A stretch of 42,962 nt of DNA from contig NZ_FMCI01000244.1 in NCBI RefSeq assembly GCF_900091845.1, forward strand, positions 1 through 42,962, written 5' to 3'. The position numbers were made by a program, and so were the translations under genes. The notes beneath the pieces were generated by a model. The model was not told the origin of the DNA and did not search any database. It was given only the letters and a program-made list of their open reading frames with translations. Shown here in pieces: positions 23,760 to 30,423 of the stretch; the stretch's first letter is position 1, and each line of letters starts with the position of its first letter. The stretch is from Streptomyces sp. SolWspMP-5a-2 (GTDB lineage Bacteria > Actinomycetota > Actinomycetes > Streptomycetales > Streptomycetaceae).

Positions 23760-25346
23760 GTGGACCAGCTCGCCCTGTTGTTCGTGCTGCTGCTCGGGGC
23801 CCTGGTGAGCGTCCCGGTGGGCGACCGGTTCGGGCTGCCTGCGCCGGTGCTGATGACGCTCCTCGGCATCGTGCTCGCCGTCCTGGACTTCGTCCCCAAC
23901 GTCGACATCCCGCCCGAGCTGATCCTGCCCGCGCTGCTGCCCCCGCTGCTCTACGCGGCCGTGCGGCGGACCTCGTGGCGGCAGTTCACGGCCAACCTCC
24001 GGCCGATCTTCCTGCTCGCCGTCGCGCTGGTGTTCGTCACCACGCTGTGCGTGGCGTTCGTCGCGCACGCGATCGTGCCGGGGCTGCCGGTCGCCGCCGC
24101 CGTCGCGCTCGGGGCGCTGGTCGCGCCGCCCGACCCGGTCGCGGCCACCGCCGTCGCCGGTCAGCTCGGACTGCCCCGCCGCCTGGTCTCCATCCTGGAG
24201 GGCGAGGGCCTCTTCAACGACGTGACGGCGATCGTGCTCTACCACGTGGCGATCGCCGCCGCCGTGAGCGGTTCGTTCGGGCTCGGCGAGGCCGCGTTCG
24301 AGCTGGTGCTCTCCGCGGTGGTCGCCGTCGCCATGGGGCTCGCGCTCGGCTGGGGCGCGAACAAGCTGATGGACCTGCTGGAGGACCCGACGCTCCAGAT
24401 CGGGCTGACGCTCCTCGTGCCGTACGTGTCGTACGTCCTCGCCGAGGAGCTGCACGGCTCCGGGGTGCTCGCCGTGCTCACCACCGCGCTCTTCCTCGCC
24501 GAGTACGCCACCGACGCCGACGACGTGATGACCCGGCTGGCCGGGCACACCTTCTGGGACATCGTCGACACCCTGGTCACCGGGGTCGCGTTCGGGCTGA
24601 TCGGGCTCGAACTGCACAACGCGCTGCGGACGGCGGCCGGGCACTGGGCCGAGATGCTCGGCTGGGCGGCGGCCGTCGTGGGCGTGGTGGTGCTGGTGCG
24701 GCTCGTGTGGCTGCTCCCGGCGACCTGGCTGACGAAACGGCTGCACGCCAAGCGGGACATCGAGGAGGAGATCCCGATGAGCTGGCGGGAGACCGTCGTC
24801 ATGTGGTGGGCCGGGATGCGCGGGGTGGCGTCCGTGGCGCTGGCCCTCGCGATCCCGCTGACCGTGGACGACGGCTCCAAGTTCCCCGACCGGGACGAGA
24901 TCGTCTTCATCGCGTTCGGCGTGATCATGGCGACGCTGGTGCTCCAGGGGCTGACCCTGCCGTGGCTGGTGAAGCGGCTGGGGGTGCGGGCCGACACCGG
25001 GCGCGAGCAGGAGTTCGAACGGGAGCTGGCGGTGCGGGCGGCGAAGGCCGCGAAGGGGCGGCTCAAGGAGATCGAGGCGGTCGAGGAGCTGCCGGACGAG
25101 CTGTCCGAGCAGATGCTGCGGCGGGCCTTCGAGATCGGGGTGCGGATCAGCCCCGACATGGGCGAGGAGGAGCGCCGGGAGGCGCACGAGCAGCGGGTGC
25201 GGCGGCTGAAGCGGGTGCGGCGCATCCAGGGCGAGATGCTGAGCGCGGCCCGGCACGAGGTGCTGGCGGCGCGCAGCGAGCCCGGCGCCGATCCGGAGAT
25301 CGTCGACCGGGTGCTGCGCCATCTCGACGTGCGGAGCCTGAAGTGA
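23760..25346 (+). CDS. CPA1-family Na+/H+ antiporter (NhaP type)
   Basis: This is a membrane cation/proton antiporter of 528 residues with about twelve membrane segments (1 to about 410) and a charged cytoplasmic tail with helical Glu/Arg-rich sequence. Typical motifs are APPDPVAATAVA and EGEGLFNDVTAIV (the Asn-Asp pair of electroneutral antiporters), and MRGVASVALALAIPL in the later half. It probably exports Na+ or K+ in exchange for protons. Start GTG 23760 follows the CCGGAG stretch. The gene converges on mscS across a 23-bp repeat array. Confidence 0.92.
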   Translation: MDQLALLFVLLLGALVSVPVGDRFGLPAPVLMTLLGIVLAVLDFVPNVDIPPELILPALLPPLLYAAVRRTSWRQFTANLRPIFLLAVALVFVTTLCVAFVAHAIVPGLPVAAAVALGALVAPPDPVAATAVAGQLGLPRRLVSILEGEGLFNDVTAIVLYHVAIAAAVSGSFGLGEAAFELVLSAVVAVAMGLALGWGANKLMDLLEDPTLQIGLTLLVPYVSYVLAEELHGSGVLAVLTTALFLAEYATDADDVMTRLAGHTFWDIVDTLVTGVAFGLIGLELHNALRTAAGHWAEMLGWAAAVVGVVVLVRLVWLLPATWLTKRLHAKRDIEEEIPMSWRETVVMWWAGMRGVASVALALAIPLTVDDGSKFPDRDEIVFIAFGVIMATLVLQGLTLPWLVKRLGVRADTGREQEFERELAVRAAKAAKGRLKEIEAVEELPDELSEQMLRRAFEIGVRISPDMGEEERREAHEQRVRRLKRVRRIQGEMLSAARHEVLAARSEPGADPEIVDRVLRHLDVRSLK

Positions 25347-25434
25347 CGGTTCGCCCGCGCCCCGCCCGCCGCCGGATTGCCGGGGCGTGACCGGCGCCCG
25401 GGTGGGGCCGCGGAGAACGGCTCCCACCCGGTGC

Positions 25435-25689
25435 GGCGGGTCGGTCCGGGGCGGACGGGCGGATCGCAGGTCAGGGGCGATGGGCGGATCAGTTCAGGGT
25501 GGCCGGGCGGGCCGACCCGAGGCGGACGGGCGGACCGGCCCAGGGTGTACCGGTGGATCAGTTCAAGGTGGACGGGCGGATCGGCCCAGGGTGTACCGGC
25601 GGATCAGTTCAAGGTGGACGGGCGGATCGGCCCAGGGTGTACCGGCGGATCAGTTCAAGGTGGACGGGCGGATCGGCTCGCGGGTGCGG
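25435..25689. repeat. 23-bp tandem repeat array between the antiporter gene and mscS
   Basis: About eleven units of 23 bases run head to tail, starting at 25435, 25458 (25 bases), 25483, 25506, 25529, 25552, 25575, 25598, 25621, 25644 and 25667. Each begins GGCGGATC or close to it. From 25529 two unit types alternate, one ending AGGGTGTACC and one ending AAGGTGGACG, giving near-perfect 46-bp repeats at 25524-25569, 25570-25615 and 25616-25661. The stop codon of mscS (25650-25652) lies inside one unit. No hairpin is evident within a unit. The remaining bases 25347-25434 are GC-rich with no visible feature. Confidence 0.92.
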
Positions 25690-26765
25690 TGGTGCGGGGG
25701 GTCCTGCTGCGGGACCGGGGGGTGGTCCGCCGGGGGCAGCACCGACTCGGCCGTGTTGACCCGGGGGAGGGCGTACGGGTGGTGGTCGGTCAGCCAGCGC
25801 AGCATCTGCTCGCGGACCGTGACCCGCACCGTCCAGATGTCGTCCGCGTCCTTCGCCGTGACCAGGGCCCTGACCTGCATGGTGTTGGGCGTCGAGTCCG
25901 TGACGACGATGCCGCACTGCCGTCCGTCCCAGGCGGCGCAGCCGCGCAGGATGTCCTTGAGCCGCTCGCGCATCAGGTCGAGGGGCGCCGAGTGGTCCAG
26001 GTGCCAGTAGACGATCCCGGTCATCTGGGCGCTGCCGCGCGACCAGTTCTCGAACGGCTTCGACGTGAAGTACGACACCGGCATGGTGATGCGGCGCTCG
26101 TCCCAGGTGCGCACGGTCAGGAAGGTCAGCGTGATCTCCTCGACGGTGCCCCACTCGCCGTCCACCACCACGGTGTCGCCGAGCCGCACCATGTCGCCGA
26201 AGGCGATCTGCAGGCCCGCGAAGAGGTTGCTCAGGGTGGACTGCGCGGCGACACCGGCGACGATGCCGAGGACACCGGCGGAGGCCAGCAGCGAGGCGCC
26301 GGCCGCGCGCATCTCCGGGAACGTCAGCAGCATCGCGGCGATCGCGACCACACCGACTATGGCCGTCACCACCCGCATGATCAGCGAGACCTGGGTGCGC
26401 ACCCGGCGGACCCGGGCCGCGTCATGGTGGGCGCGCGCGTAGCGGCTGTACGACGTCTCCACGACGGCTGCCGCGATCCGCACCACCAGCCAGGCGGCCG
26501 AGCCGATCAGGATCAGCGAGAGGGTACGGCCGACGGCCACCCGGTGCCCCTGCACCAGCCGTGCCAGGTCGTACGACCCTCTCAGCAGGGCCGTGCACAG
26601 CACGAGTTGGTAGGGGACGCGGGCCCGTCGCAGCAGACCCCACAGCGGGGTCTCGCCGTGGCGGGCGTCGGCCTTGCGCAGCAGCAGGTCGGTGGCCCAG
26701 CCGATGAGCAGGGTCAGCACGACGGAGCCACCGATGACGATCAGTGGTCGGAGTACGTTCTCCAT
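25650..26765 (-). CDS. MscS-family small-conductance mechanosensitive channel
   Basis: This membrane channel opens under tension on osmotic downshock. The 371-residue product has N-terminal membrane segments (about 7-25, 60-75, 83-105), then a segment with RTQVSLIMRVVTAIVGVVAIA. The pore-lining helix region follows as AAGASLLASAGVLGIVAGVAAQSTLSNLFAG, then the beta domain FGDMVRLGDTVVVDGEWGTVEEITLTFLTVRTWD, which are the family hallmarks. A cytoplasmic alpha/beta domain follows. The C-terminal tail is Pro/His-rich, and its last eight residues (PIRPSTLN) and stop are encoded by the tandem repeat array, so the C-terminus may vary between strains. Confidence 0.9.
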   Translation of the reverse strand: MENVLRPLIVIGGSVVLTLLIGWATDLLLRKADARHGETPLWGLLRRARVPYQLVLCTALLRGSYDLARLVQGHRVAVGRTLSLILIGSAAWLVVRIAAAVVETSYSRYARAHHDAARVRRVRTQVSLIMRVVTAIVGVVAIAAMLLTFPEMRAAGASLLASAGVLGIVAGVAAQSTLSNLFAGLQIAFGDMVRLGDTVVVDGEWGTVEEITLTFLTVRTWDERRITMPVSYFTSKPFENWSRGSAQMTGIVYWHLDHSAPLDLMRERLKDILRGCAAWDGRQCGIVVTDSTPNTMQVRALVTAKDADDIWTVRVTVREQMLRWLTDHHPYALPRVNTAESVLPPADHPPVPQQDPPHHRTREPIRPSTLN

Positions 26766-26868
26766 GGCAGGGAACCTAACCGGACCCGGGGGCCGATGAA
26801 CATGTGACTTCGGACGCGGTCGGGGAACGTGCGCGCGACGACGCGGGTCAGGTGGCGCGGGTCACGGT

Positions 26869-26917
26869 GGTGCCGGGTGCCGGGTGCCGGGTGCCGGGTG
26901 CGGGGTGCGGGGTGCGG
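26869..26917. repeat. Heptamer run (GGTGCSG, 7 copies)
   Basis: Seven consecutive 7-base units, four GGTGCCG then three GGTGCGG, lie in the 244-base space between mscS and the hydrolase gene. It is a microsatellite-like tract and would be prone to slippage. The rest of 26766-26868 shows nothing recognisable. Confidence 0.85.
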
Positions 26918-26933
26918 GTCACGGGCGTTGTCG

Positions 26934-26969
26934 GTGGTCGCCGTGGTCGCTGTGGTCGCCTTGGTCGGC
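26934..26969. repeat. Nonamer run (GTGGTCGCC-like, 4 copies)
   Basis: Four 9-base units (GTGGTCGCC, GTGGTCGCT, GTGGTCGCC, TTGGTCGGC) lie 16 bases after the heptamer tract and just before the hydrolase gene. They are flanked by two copies of a GCGTTGTC-type direct repeat. Confidence 0.7.
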
Positions 26970-26997
26970 CGGCCGGGGCGTTGTCAGTGGTGGCTGG

Positions 26998-27003
26998 CAC
27001 GAT
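26998..27003 (+). promoter_or_regulatory. Candidate -10 element of the hydrolase gene (CACGAT)
   Basis: CACGAT lies exactly 6 bases before ATG 27010, and CTGGCACGAT is shared letter for letter with the element before GTG 39972, also 6 bases from its start. No ribosome site precedes the ATG, so a leaderless mRNA is likely. Confidence 0.4.
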
Positions 27004-27009
27004 GGGGTC

Positions 27010-27579
27010 ATGGACATCATGCTCTTCCACTCGATCTACGGACTGCGGCCCGCGGTGCGGCAGGCCGCCGACCGGCTGCGCGCGGCCGGGCACGAGGTGT
27101 GGACCCCCGACCTGTTCGACGGCCGCACCTTCACGACCGTCGAGGAGGGCATGGAGTTCAACGACGGCATCGGCCGCGAGGAGCTGCTGAAGCGGGCCGT
27201 CCTGGCCGCCGCGCCGTACTCGGGACGCGGCCTGGTGTACGCCGGGTTCTCGCTCGGCGCGTCCGTGGCGCAGACCCTCGCCCTGGGCGACGAGAAGGCG
27301 CGCGGTCTGCTGCTCCTGCACGGCACCTCGGACATCGCGCCGAACGCCTCCGCGCCGGACCTCGCGGTCCAGCTCCACGTGGCCGAGCCGGACGCGTTCG
27401 AGACCGACGACTGGCTGAGCGCCTGGTACCTCCAGATGGGCCGCACGGGCGCCGACGTCGAGGTGTACCGCTACCCCGGCGCCGGTCACCTCTACACCGA
27501 CCCCGACCTGCCCGACCACGACGCGGAGGCCGCCGAGGCCACCTGGCGGGTGGCGCTCGGCTTCCTCGACTCCCTCTGA
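27010..27579 (+). CDS. Dienelactone hydrolase-family alpha/beta hydrolase
   Basis: This is a small cytoplasmic alpha/beta hydrolase of 189 residues. The nucleophile elbow is GFSLGA with Ser81; His160 in GAGHLYTD is the expected catalytic histidine. True dienelactone hydrolases use Cys in this place, so this is a serine variant with an unknown ester or thioester substrate. ATG 27010 was chosen because it follows a -10-like element by six bases and because the fold begins directly after it; the frame is open upstream through repeat DNA that is unlikely to be coding. It faces phoD tail to tail. Confidence 0.85.
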   Translation: MDIMLFHSIYGLRPAVRQAADRLRAAGHEVWTPDLFDGRTFTTVEEGMEFNDGIGREELLKRAVLAAAPYSGRGLVYAGFSLGASVAQTLALGDEKARGLLLLHGTSDIAPNASAPDLAVQLHVAEPDAFETDDWLSAWYLQMGRTGADVEVYRYPGAGHLYTDPDLPDHDAEAAEATWRVALGFLDSL

Positions 27580-27607
27580 GCCGGTCGGCCGGTTCCTGCC
27601 CCGGCCC

Positions 27608-29293
27608 CTAGACCGGGTCGTACGTCCGCTCCACCCGCTGGGTGCCGCTGCGGGTGCGGTACGAGCGGGCCCAGGCCGAGGTGGCGTCGGGGTCCGTGCG
27701 GTCGGAGAGCACGTAGTAGTCCATCTGCGCGCGGGCCGCGGTGATGTCCAGGACGCCGTAGCCGTGCCGGTCCGTGTCGACCCAGTGCACATGCCGGTTG
27801 GCGGCCCGGATGACCGGCGCGGCCAGCGCGGAGACGGTCCCCTCGGGGACCCGCACGATGTCGTCGAGGTTGTCCGAGGTCATCGAGGTGACGACGAACT
27901 CGGTCGCCGCCGACGGGGAGAGCGGGTACGTGCCCGCGTCCACCGGGACGTCGTTGGCCCACGCCATGTGGATGTCCCCGGTGAGGAAGACGGTGTTGCC
28001 GATGGCGTGGGTCCGCAGGTGGGCGAGGAGTTCGCGCCGGTCGTCGGTGTAGCCGTCCCACTGGTCGGTGTTGACGGCGAGTCCCTCGCGGGGCAGTCCG
28101 AGCAGCCGCGCGAGCGGGCCCAGCAGGTCGGCGGTGAGCGAGCCGACGGCGAACGGCGAGATCATCACCGAGTTGCCGACCAGCCGCCAGGTGGAGTCGG
28201 AGCGGGCGAGCCCGGCCTTCAGCCAGTCGAGCTGGACCCGCCCGGTGATGGTGCGCTCCGGGTCGTCGACCGCGCCCGAGCCGGTGCCCGCCTGCTGGGA
28301 GCGGAAGGAGCGCAGGTCGAGCAGGGACAGCTCGGCCAGCCTGCCGAAGCGCAGGCGCCGGTAGGTGGTGCCCTCGACCGCCGGGCGGACCGGCATCCAC
28401 TCGAAGTACGCCTGCTTGGCCGCCGCCTGACGGTCGGTCCAGGCGCCCTCGGCCCCCTCGGTGTGGTTGACCGCGCCGCCCGACCAGGCGTTGTCGGCGA
28501 ACTCGTGGTCGTCCCAGATCGCCACGACCGGCGCGGCCGCGTGCAGGGCCCGGAGATCGGGGTCGGTCTTGTGGCGGCCGTGCCGGGCGCGGTAGTCGGC
28601 GAGCGTGAGGATCTCGTGCGCCGGTTCGTGCGCTCGGACGACGGTGCCGCGGGTGCCGTACTCGCCCGTGGCGTACTCGTAGAGGTAGTCGCCCAGGTGG
28701 AGCCAGCCGTCCAGGTCGCCGCGGGCCGCGAGGTGGCGGTAGGCGGAGAAGTGGCCCGCCTCCCAGTTGGCGCAGGAGACCACGCCGAAGCGCAGGCCGG
28801 GCACGGTGGCGTCGGCGGCGGGCGCGGTGCGGGTGCGGCCGACGGGGGAGTCGGCGCCGTCCGCGGTGAAGCGGAACCAGTGGTCGGTGGCCGGGGCGAG
28901 GCCGCGGATGTCGGCCTTGACGGTGTGGTCGCGGGCCGCGCCGGTGGTCAGGGACCCCCGCGCGACGACGTTCGTCAAAGCCCTGTCGGTGGCGACGACC
29001 CAGCTCACCTCGGTGTCGGGGCCGAGCCCCGAGCCGGGCACGGCCTCGGCGGTCGGGGTGACCCGGGTCCACAGCAGGATCCCGTCGGGCAGCGGGTCGC
29101 CCGAGGCGACGCCGTGCAGGAACCGGGGCGCCCCGGTCGCTGCGGCGCGGGCGGGCAGGGCGGCGGCGAGCGGCGCGGCCAGGACGGCGGTGGCGGCCGC
29201 CGCCCTGACGACGGCGCGGCGGCCGGGGAACTGCGGTGCGGTGCCCTCGGCGGGCGGGGTGGTGCGCGCGGGTGAGCTGTGTCGGCTGGTCAC
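27608..29293 (-). CDS. phoD: Tat-exported alkaline phosphatase/phosphodiesterase PhoD
   Basis: PhoD is a secreted Ca/Fe-dependent phosphodiesterase that releases phosphate from organic phosphates. The 561-residue precursor has a twin-arginine signal (Arg25-Arg26 in GRRAVVR, hydrophobic stretch 28-48, likely cleavage after ARA at 50). The N-terminal domain contains FLHGVASGDPLPDGILLWTR. The metal-site motifs are VVSCANWEAG (Cys174), HLGDYLYEY (Asp202), WDDHEFADN (260-268) and GDIHMAWAND near residue 440. GTG 29293 lies 8 bases after TAACCT. In Streptomyces, phoD is known to be PhoP-controlled; a 12-bp dyad sits near the -35 position here. Confidence 0.95.
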   Translation of the reverse strand: MTSRHSSPARTTPPAEGTAPQFPGRRAVVRAAAATAVLAAPLAAALPARAAATGAPRFLHGVASGDPLPDGILLWTRVTPTAEAVPGSGLGPDTEVSWVVATDRALTNVVARGSLTTGAARDHTVKADIRGLAPATDHWFRFTADGADSPVGRTRTAPAADATVPGLRFGVVSCANWEAGHFSAYRHLAARGDLDGWLHLGDYLYEYATGEYGTRGTVVRAHEPAHEILTLADYRARHGRHKTDPDLRALHAAAPVVAIWDDHEFADNAWSGGAVNHTEGAEGAWTDRQAAAKQAYFEWMPVRPAVEGTTYRRLRFGRLAELSLLDLRSFRSQQAGTGSGAVDDPERTITGRVQLDWLKAGLARSDSTWRLVGNSVMISPFAVGSLTADLLGPLARLLGLPREGLAVNTDQWDGYTDDRRELLAHLRTHAIGNTVFLTGDIHMAWANDVPVDAGTYPLSPSAATEFVVTSMTSDNLDDIVRVPEGTVSALAAPVIRAANRHVHWVDTDRHGYGVLDITAARAQMDYYVLSDRTDPDATSAWARSYRTRSGTQRVERTYDPV

Positions 29294-29301
29294 GACCGAT
29301 C

Positions 29302-29307
29302 AGGTTA
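29302..29307 (-). promoter_or_regulatory. Candidate -10 element of phoD (TAACCT)
   Basis: On the minus strand TAACCT is 8 bases before the GTG start of phoD, consistent with a leaderless transcript. The -35 position would fall next to the dyad at 29325-29356 and has no TTGAC-like match, as expected for an activator-dependent promoter. Confidence 0.45.
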
Positions 29308-29324
29308 CTGACCGGTACGGTCCG

Positions 29325-29356
29325 GAGCGGGCGAACCGTCGAAAGTTCGCCCGCTC
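29325..29356. repeat. 12-bp perfect inverted repeat upstream of phoD
   Basis: GAGCGGGCGAAC and GTTCGCCCGCTC are separated by 8 bases. It lies 32 bases upstream of phoD and 76 bases past the end of the dsbA-like gene. It may be an operator (each arm contains GTTCGCCC, close to the PHO-box unit GTTCACC) or the terminator of the dsbA-like transcript. Confidence 0.7.
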
Positions 29357-29432
29357 TTCGGCCGCGGGACGCCGGGGACCGGCTTCCGCGCGCCTGCCGG
29401 ATCCGCCCTCGAGGCCCGGACCGTGTCCGCCG

Positions 29433-30275
29433 TCAGCCCTTGAGGGCCGCGTCGATCGCGGTGGTGAACTGCTCGACCGTCATCGGCGGGTTGCCGCTGC
29501 TGTCCGCGGAGAGCTTCTTGCCGTCCATCACGAAGCTCGGGGTGCCGGTCACGCCGTCCTTGTTGGTGTCGAACGTCTTCGACATGGCGAGCGCCCAGGC
29601 GTCGTAGGTGCCCTTCTTCACCGCGTTCTGGAACGTGGCGTTGTCCTTCAGGGTGGGCACCGTCTGCGCCACCTTGATCAGGTAGTCGGCGTCCTTGAAC
29701 TTGTCCGTGGACTCGTCCGGGTGGAACTTCTTCGAGTAGAGCGCGGTCTTGTACTCCAGGAACGCGGTGTCGCTCACGTTCAGCGCGGCGCCCAGGGCGG
29801 CCATCGCGCTCTTGGAGCCCTCGCCGCGCGAACCTATCTGGCCCTTGCCGAGCGAGTCGCCGTCCAGGAAGGTGCCGCCGACGAACTGCATCTTGAACTT
29901 GCCGTCCTCGACGTCCTTGTCCAGGGTCGAGCCGACGGTCTGCTCGAACTGGGCGCAGATCGGGCAGCGCGGGTCCTCGTAGACCTTCAGGGTCTTCTTG
30001 GCGCTCGCCTTGCCGATGACGACGGTCGTGCCGTCCTTGCCGGTGGTGTTGGCCGGGGCGACGACCTTCTCGTCCTTGACGGCCTCCCAGTGCGACGGCT
30101 TGTTCGCCTGGACGACCGCGTAACCTATGCCGCCGGCCGCCGCGAGGACGGCGACGACCGCGCCCGCCACCACGGCCTGGCGCTTGACCCTGGCGCGCTT
30201 GGCCTGGCGCTCGCGCTCCAGGCGCAGCCGCTCACGGGCCGCCGTCTTCGCCGTCTGGCTGTTCCGCTTGCTCAT
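29433..30275 (-). CDS. Membrane-anchored DsbA-like thiol-disulfide oxidoreductase
   Basis: This is an extracytoplasmic thioredoxin-fold protein of the DsbA/thioredoxin_4 group. The 280-residue product has a highly basic cytoplasmic start (1-33), one membrane anchor at about 34-56, and an outside domain with the redox motif CPIC at Cys104-Cys107 in YEDPRCPICAQFE. The cis-proline loop is GVTGTPSFVMDGK near the C-terminus. It probably forms or shuffles disulfides in exported proteins. ATG 30275 is preceded by TTGGAG. The frame is open 111 bases further upstream, but that stretch lies in the 21-bp repeat array. The unrecognised membrane protein gene is upstream on the same strand. Confidence 0.9.
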   Translation of the reverse strand: MSKRNSQTAKTAARERLRLERERQAKRARVKRQAVVAGAVVAVLAAAGGIGYAVVQANKPSHWEAVKDEKVVAPANTTGKDGTTVVIGKASAKKTLKVYEDPRCPICAQFEQTVGSTLDKDVEDGKFKMQFVGGTFLDGDSLGKGQIGSRGEGSKSAMAALGAALNVSDTAFLEYKTALYSKKFHPDESTDKFKDADYLIKVAQTVPTLKDNATFQNAVKKGTYDAWALAMSKTFDTNKDGVTGTPSFVMDGKKLSADSSGNPPMTVEQFTTAIDAALKG

Positions 30276-30348
30276 GTCTGTGATCTCCAAGGGGGACGCG
30301 CGCCGCTGCGCGCGGGATACGTGCGGGGGAGGGGTCGTGCCCGGTGCT

Positions 30349-30423
30349 GTTCGAGGGAACGTCTGTGCGGTTCGAGTGAACGTCACTGCTGTTCAGGCGA
30401 ACATCGCCGTTCTTCAGGCGAAC
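30349..30423 (-). repeat. Four GTTC-N4-GAAC dyads at exact 21-bp spacing upstream of the dsbA-like gene
   Basis: The dyads are at 30349-30360 (GTTCGAGGGAAC), 30370-30381 (GTTCGAGTGAAC), 30391-30402 (GTTCAGGCGAAC) and 30412-30423 (CTTCAGGCGAAC). Start-to-start distance is 21 bases each time, two turns of B-DNA, so all four sit on the same face of the helix. The array fills most of the 137 bases between two minus-strand genes, and the last copy contains the stop codon of the upstream membrane protein gene. It may be an operator array for the dsbA-like gene. Confidence 0.85.

Noticed and set aside
25524..25661. CRISPR array
   Set aside because: The 46-bp units are direct tandem repeats without unique spacers, and no cas gene is near.
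25377..26807. Plus-strand open frames with repeated Gly/Arg/Trp sequence across the 23-bp array
   Set aside because: The peptide repetition is only the translation of repeat DNA; the downstream part is antisense to mscS.
26821..27009. N-terminal extension of the hydrolase through the heptamer/nonamer tracts
   Set aside because: The added sequence is low-complexity repeat translation, and the fold begins at ATG 27010, which sits six bases after a promoter-like element.
30349..30423. SOS (LexA) boxes
   Set aside because: The actinobacterial SOS box is GAAC-N4-GTTC; here the order is GTTC-N4-GAAC, and GAAC to the next GTTC is 9 bases apart.
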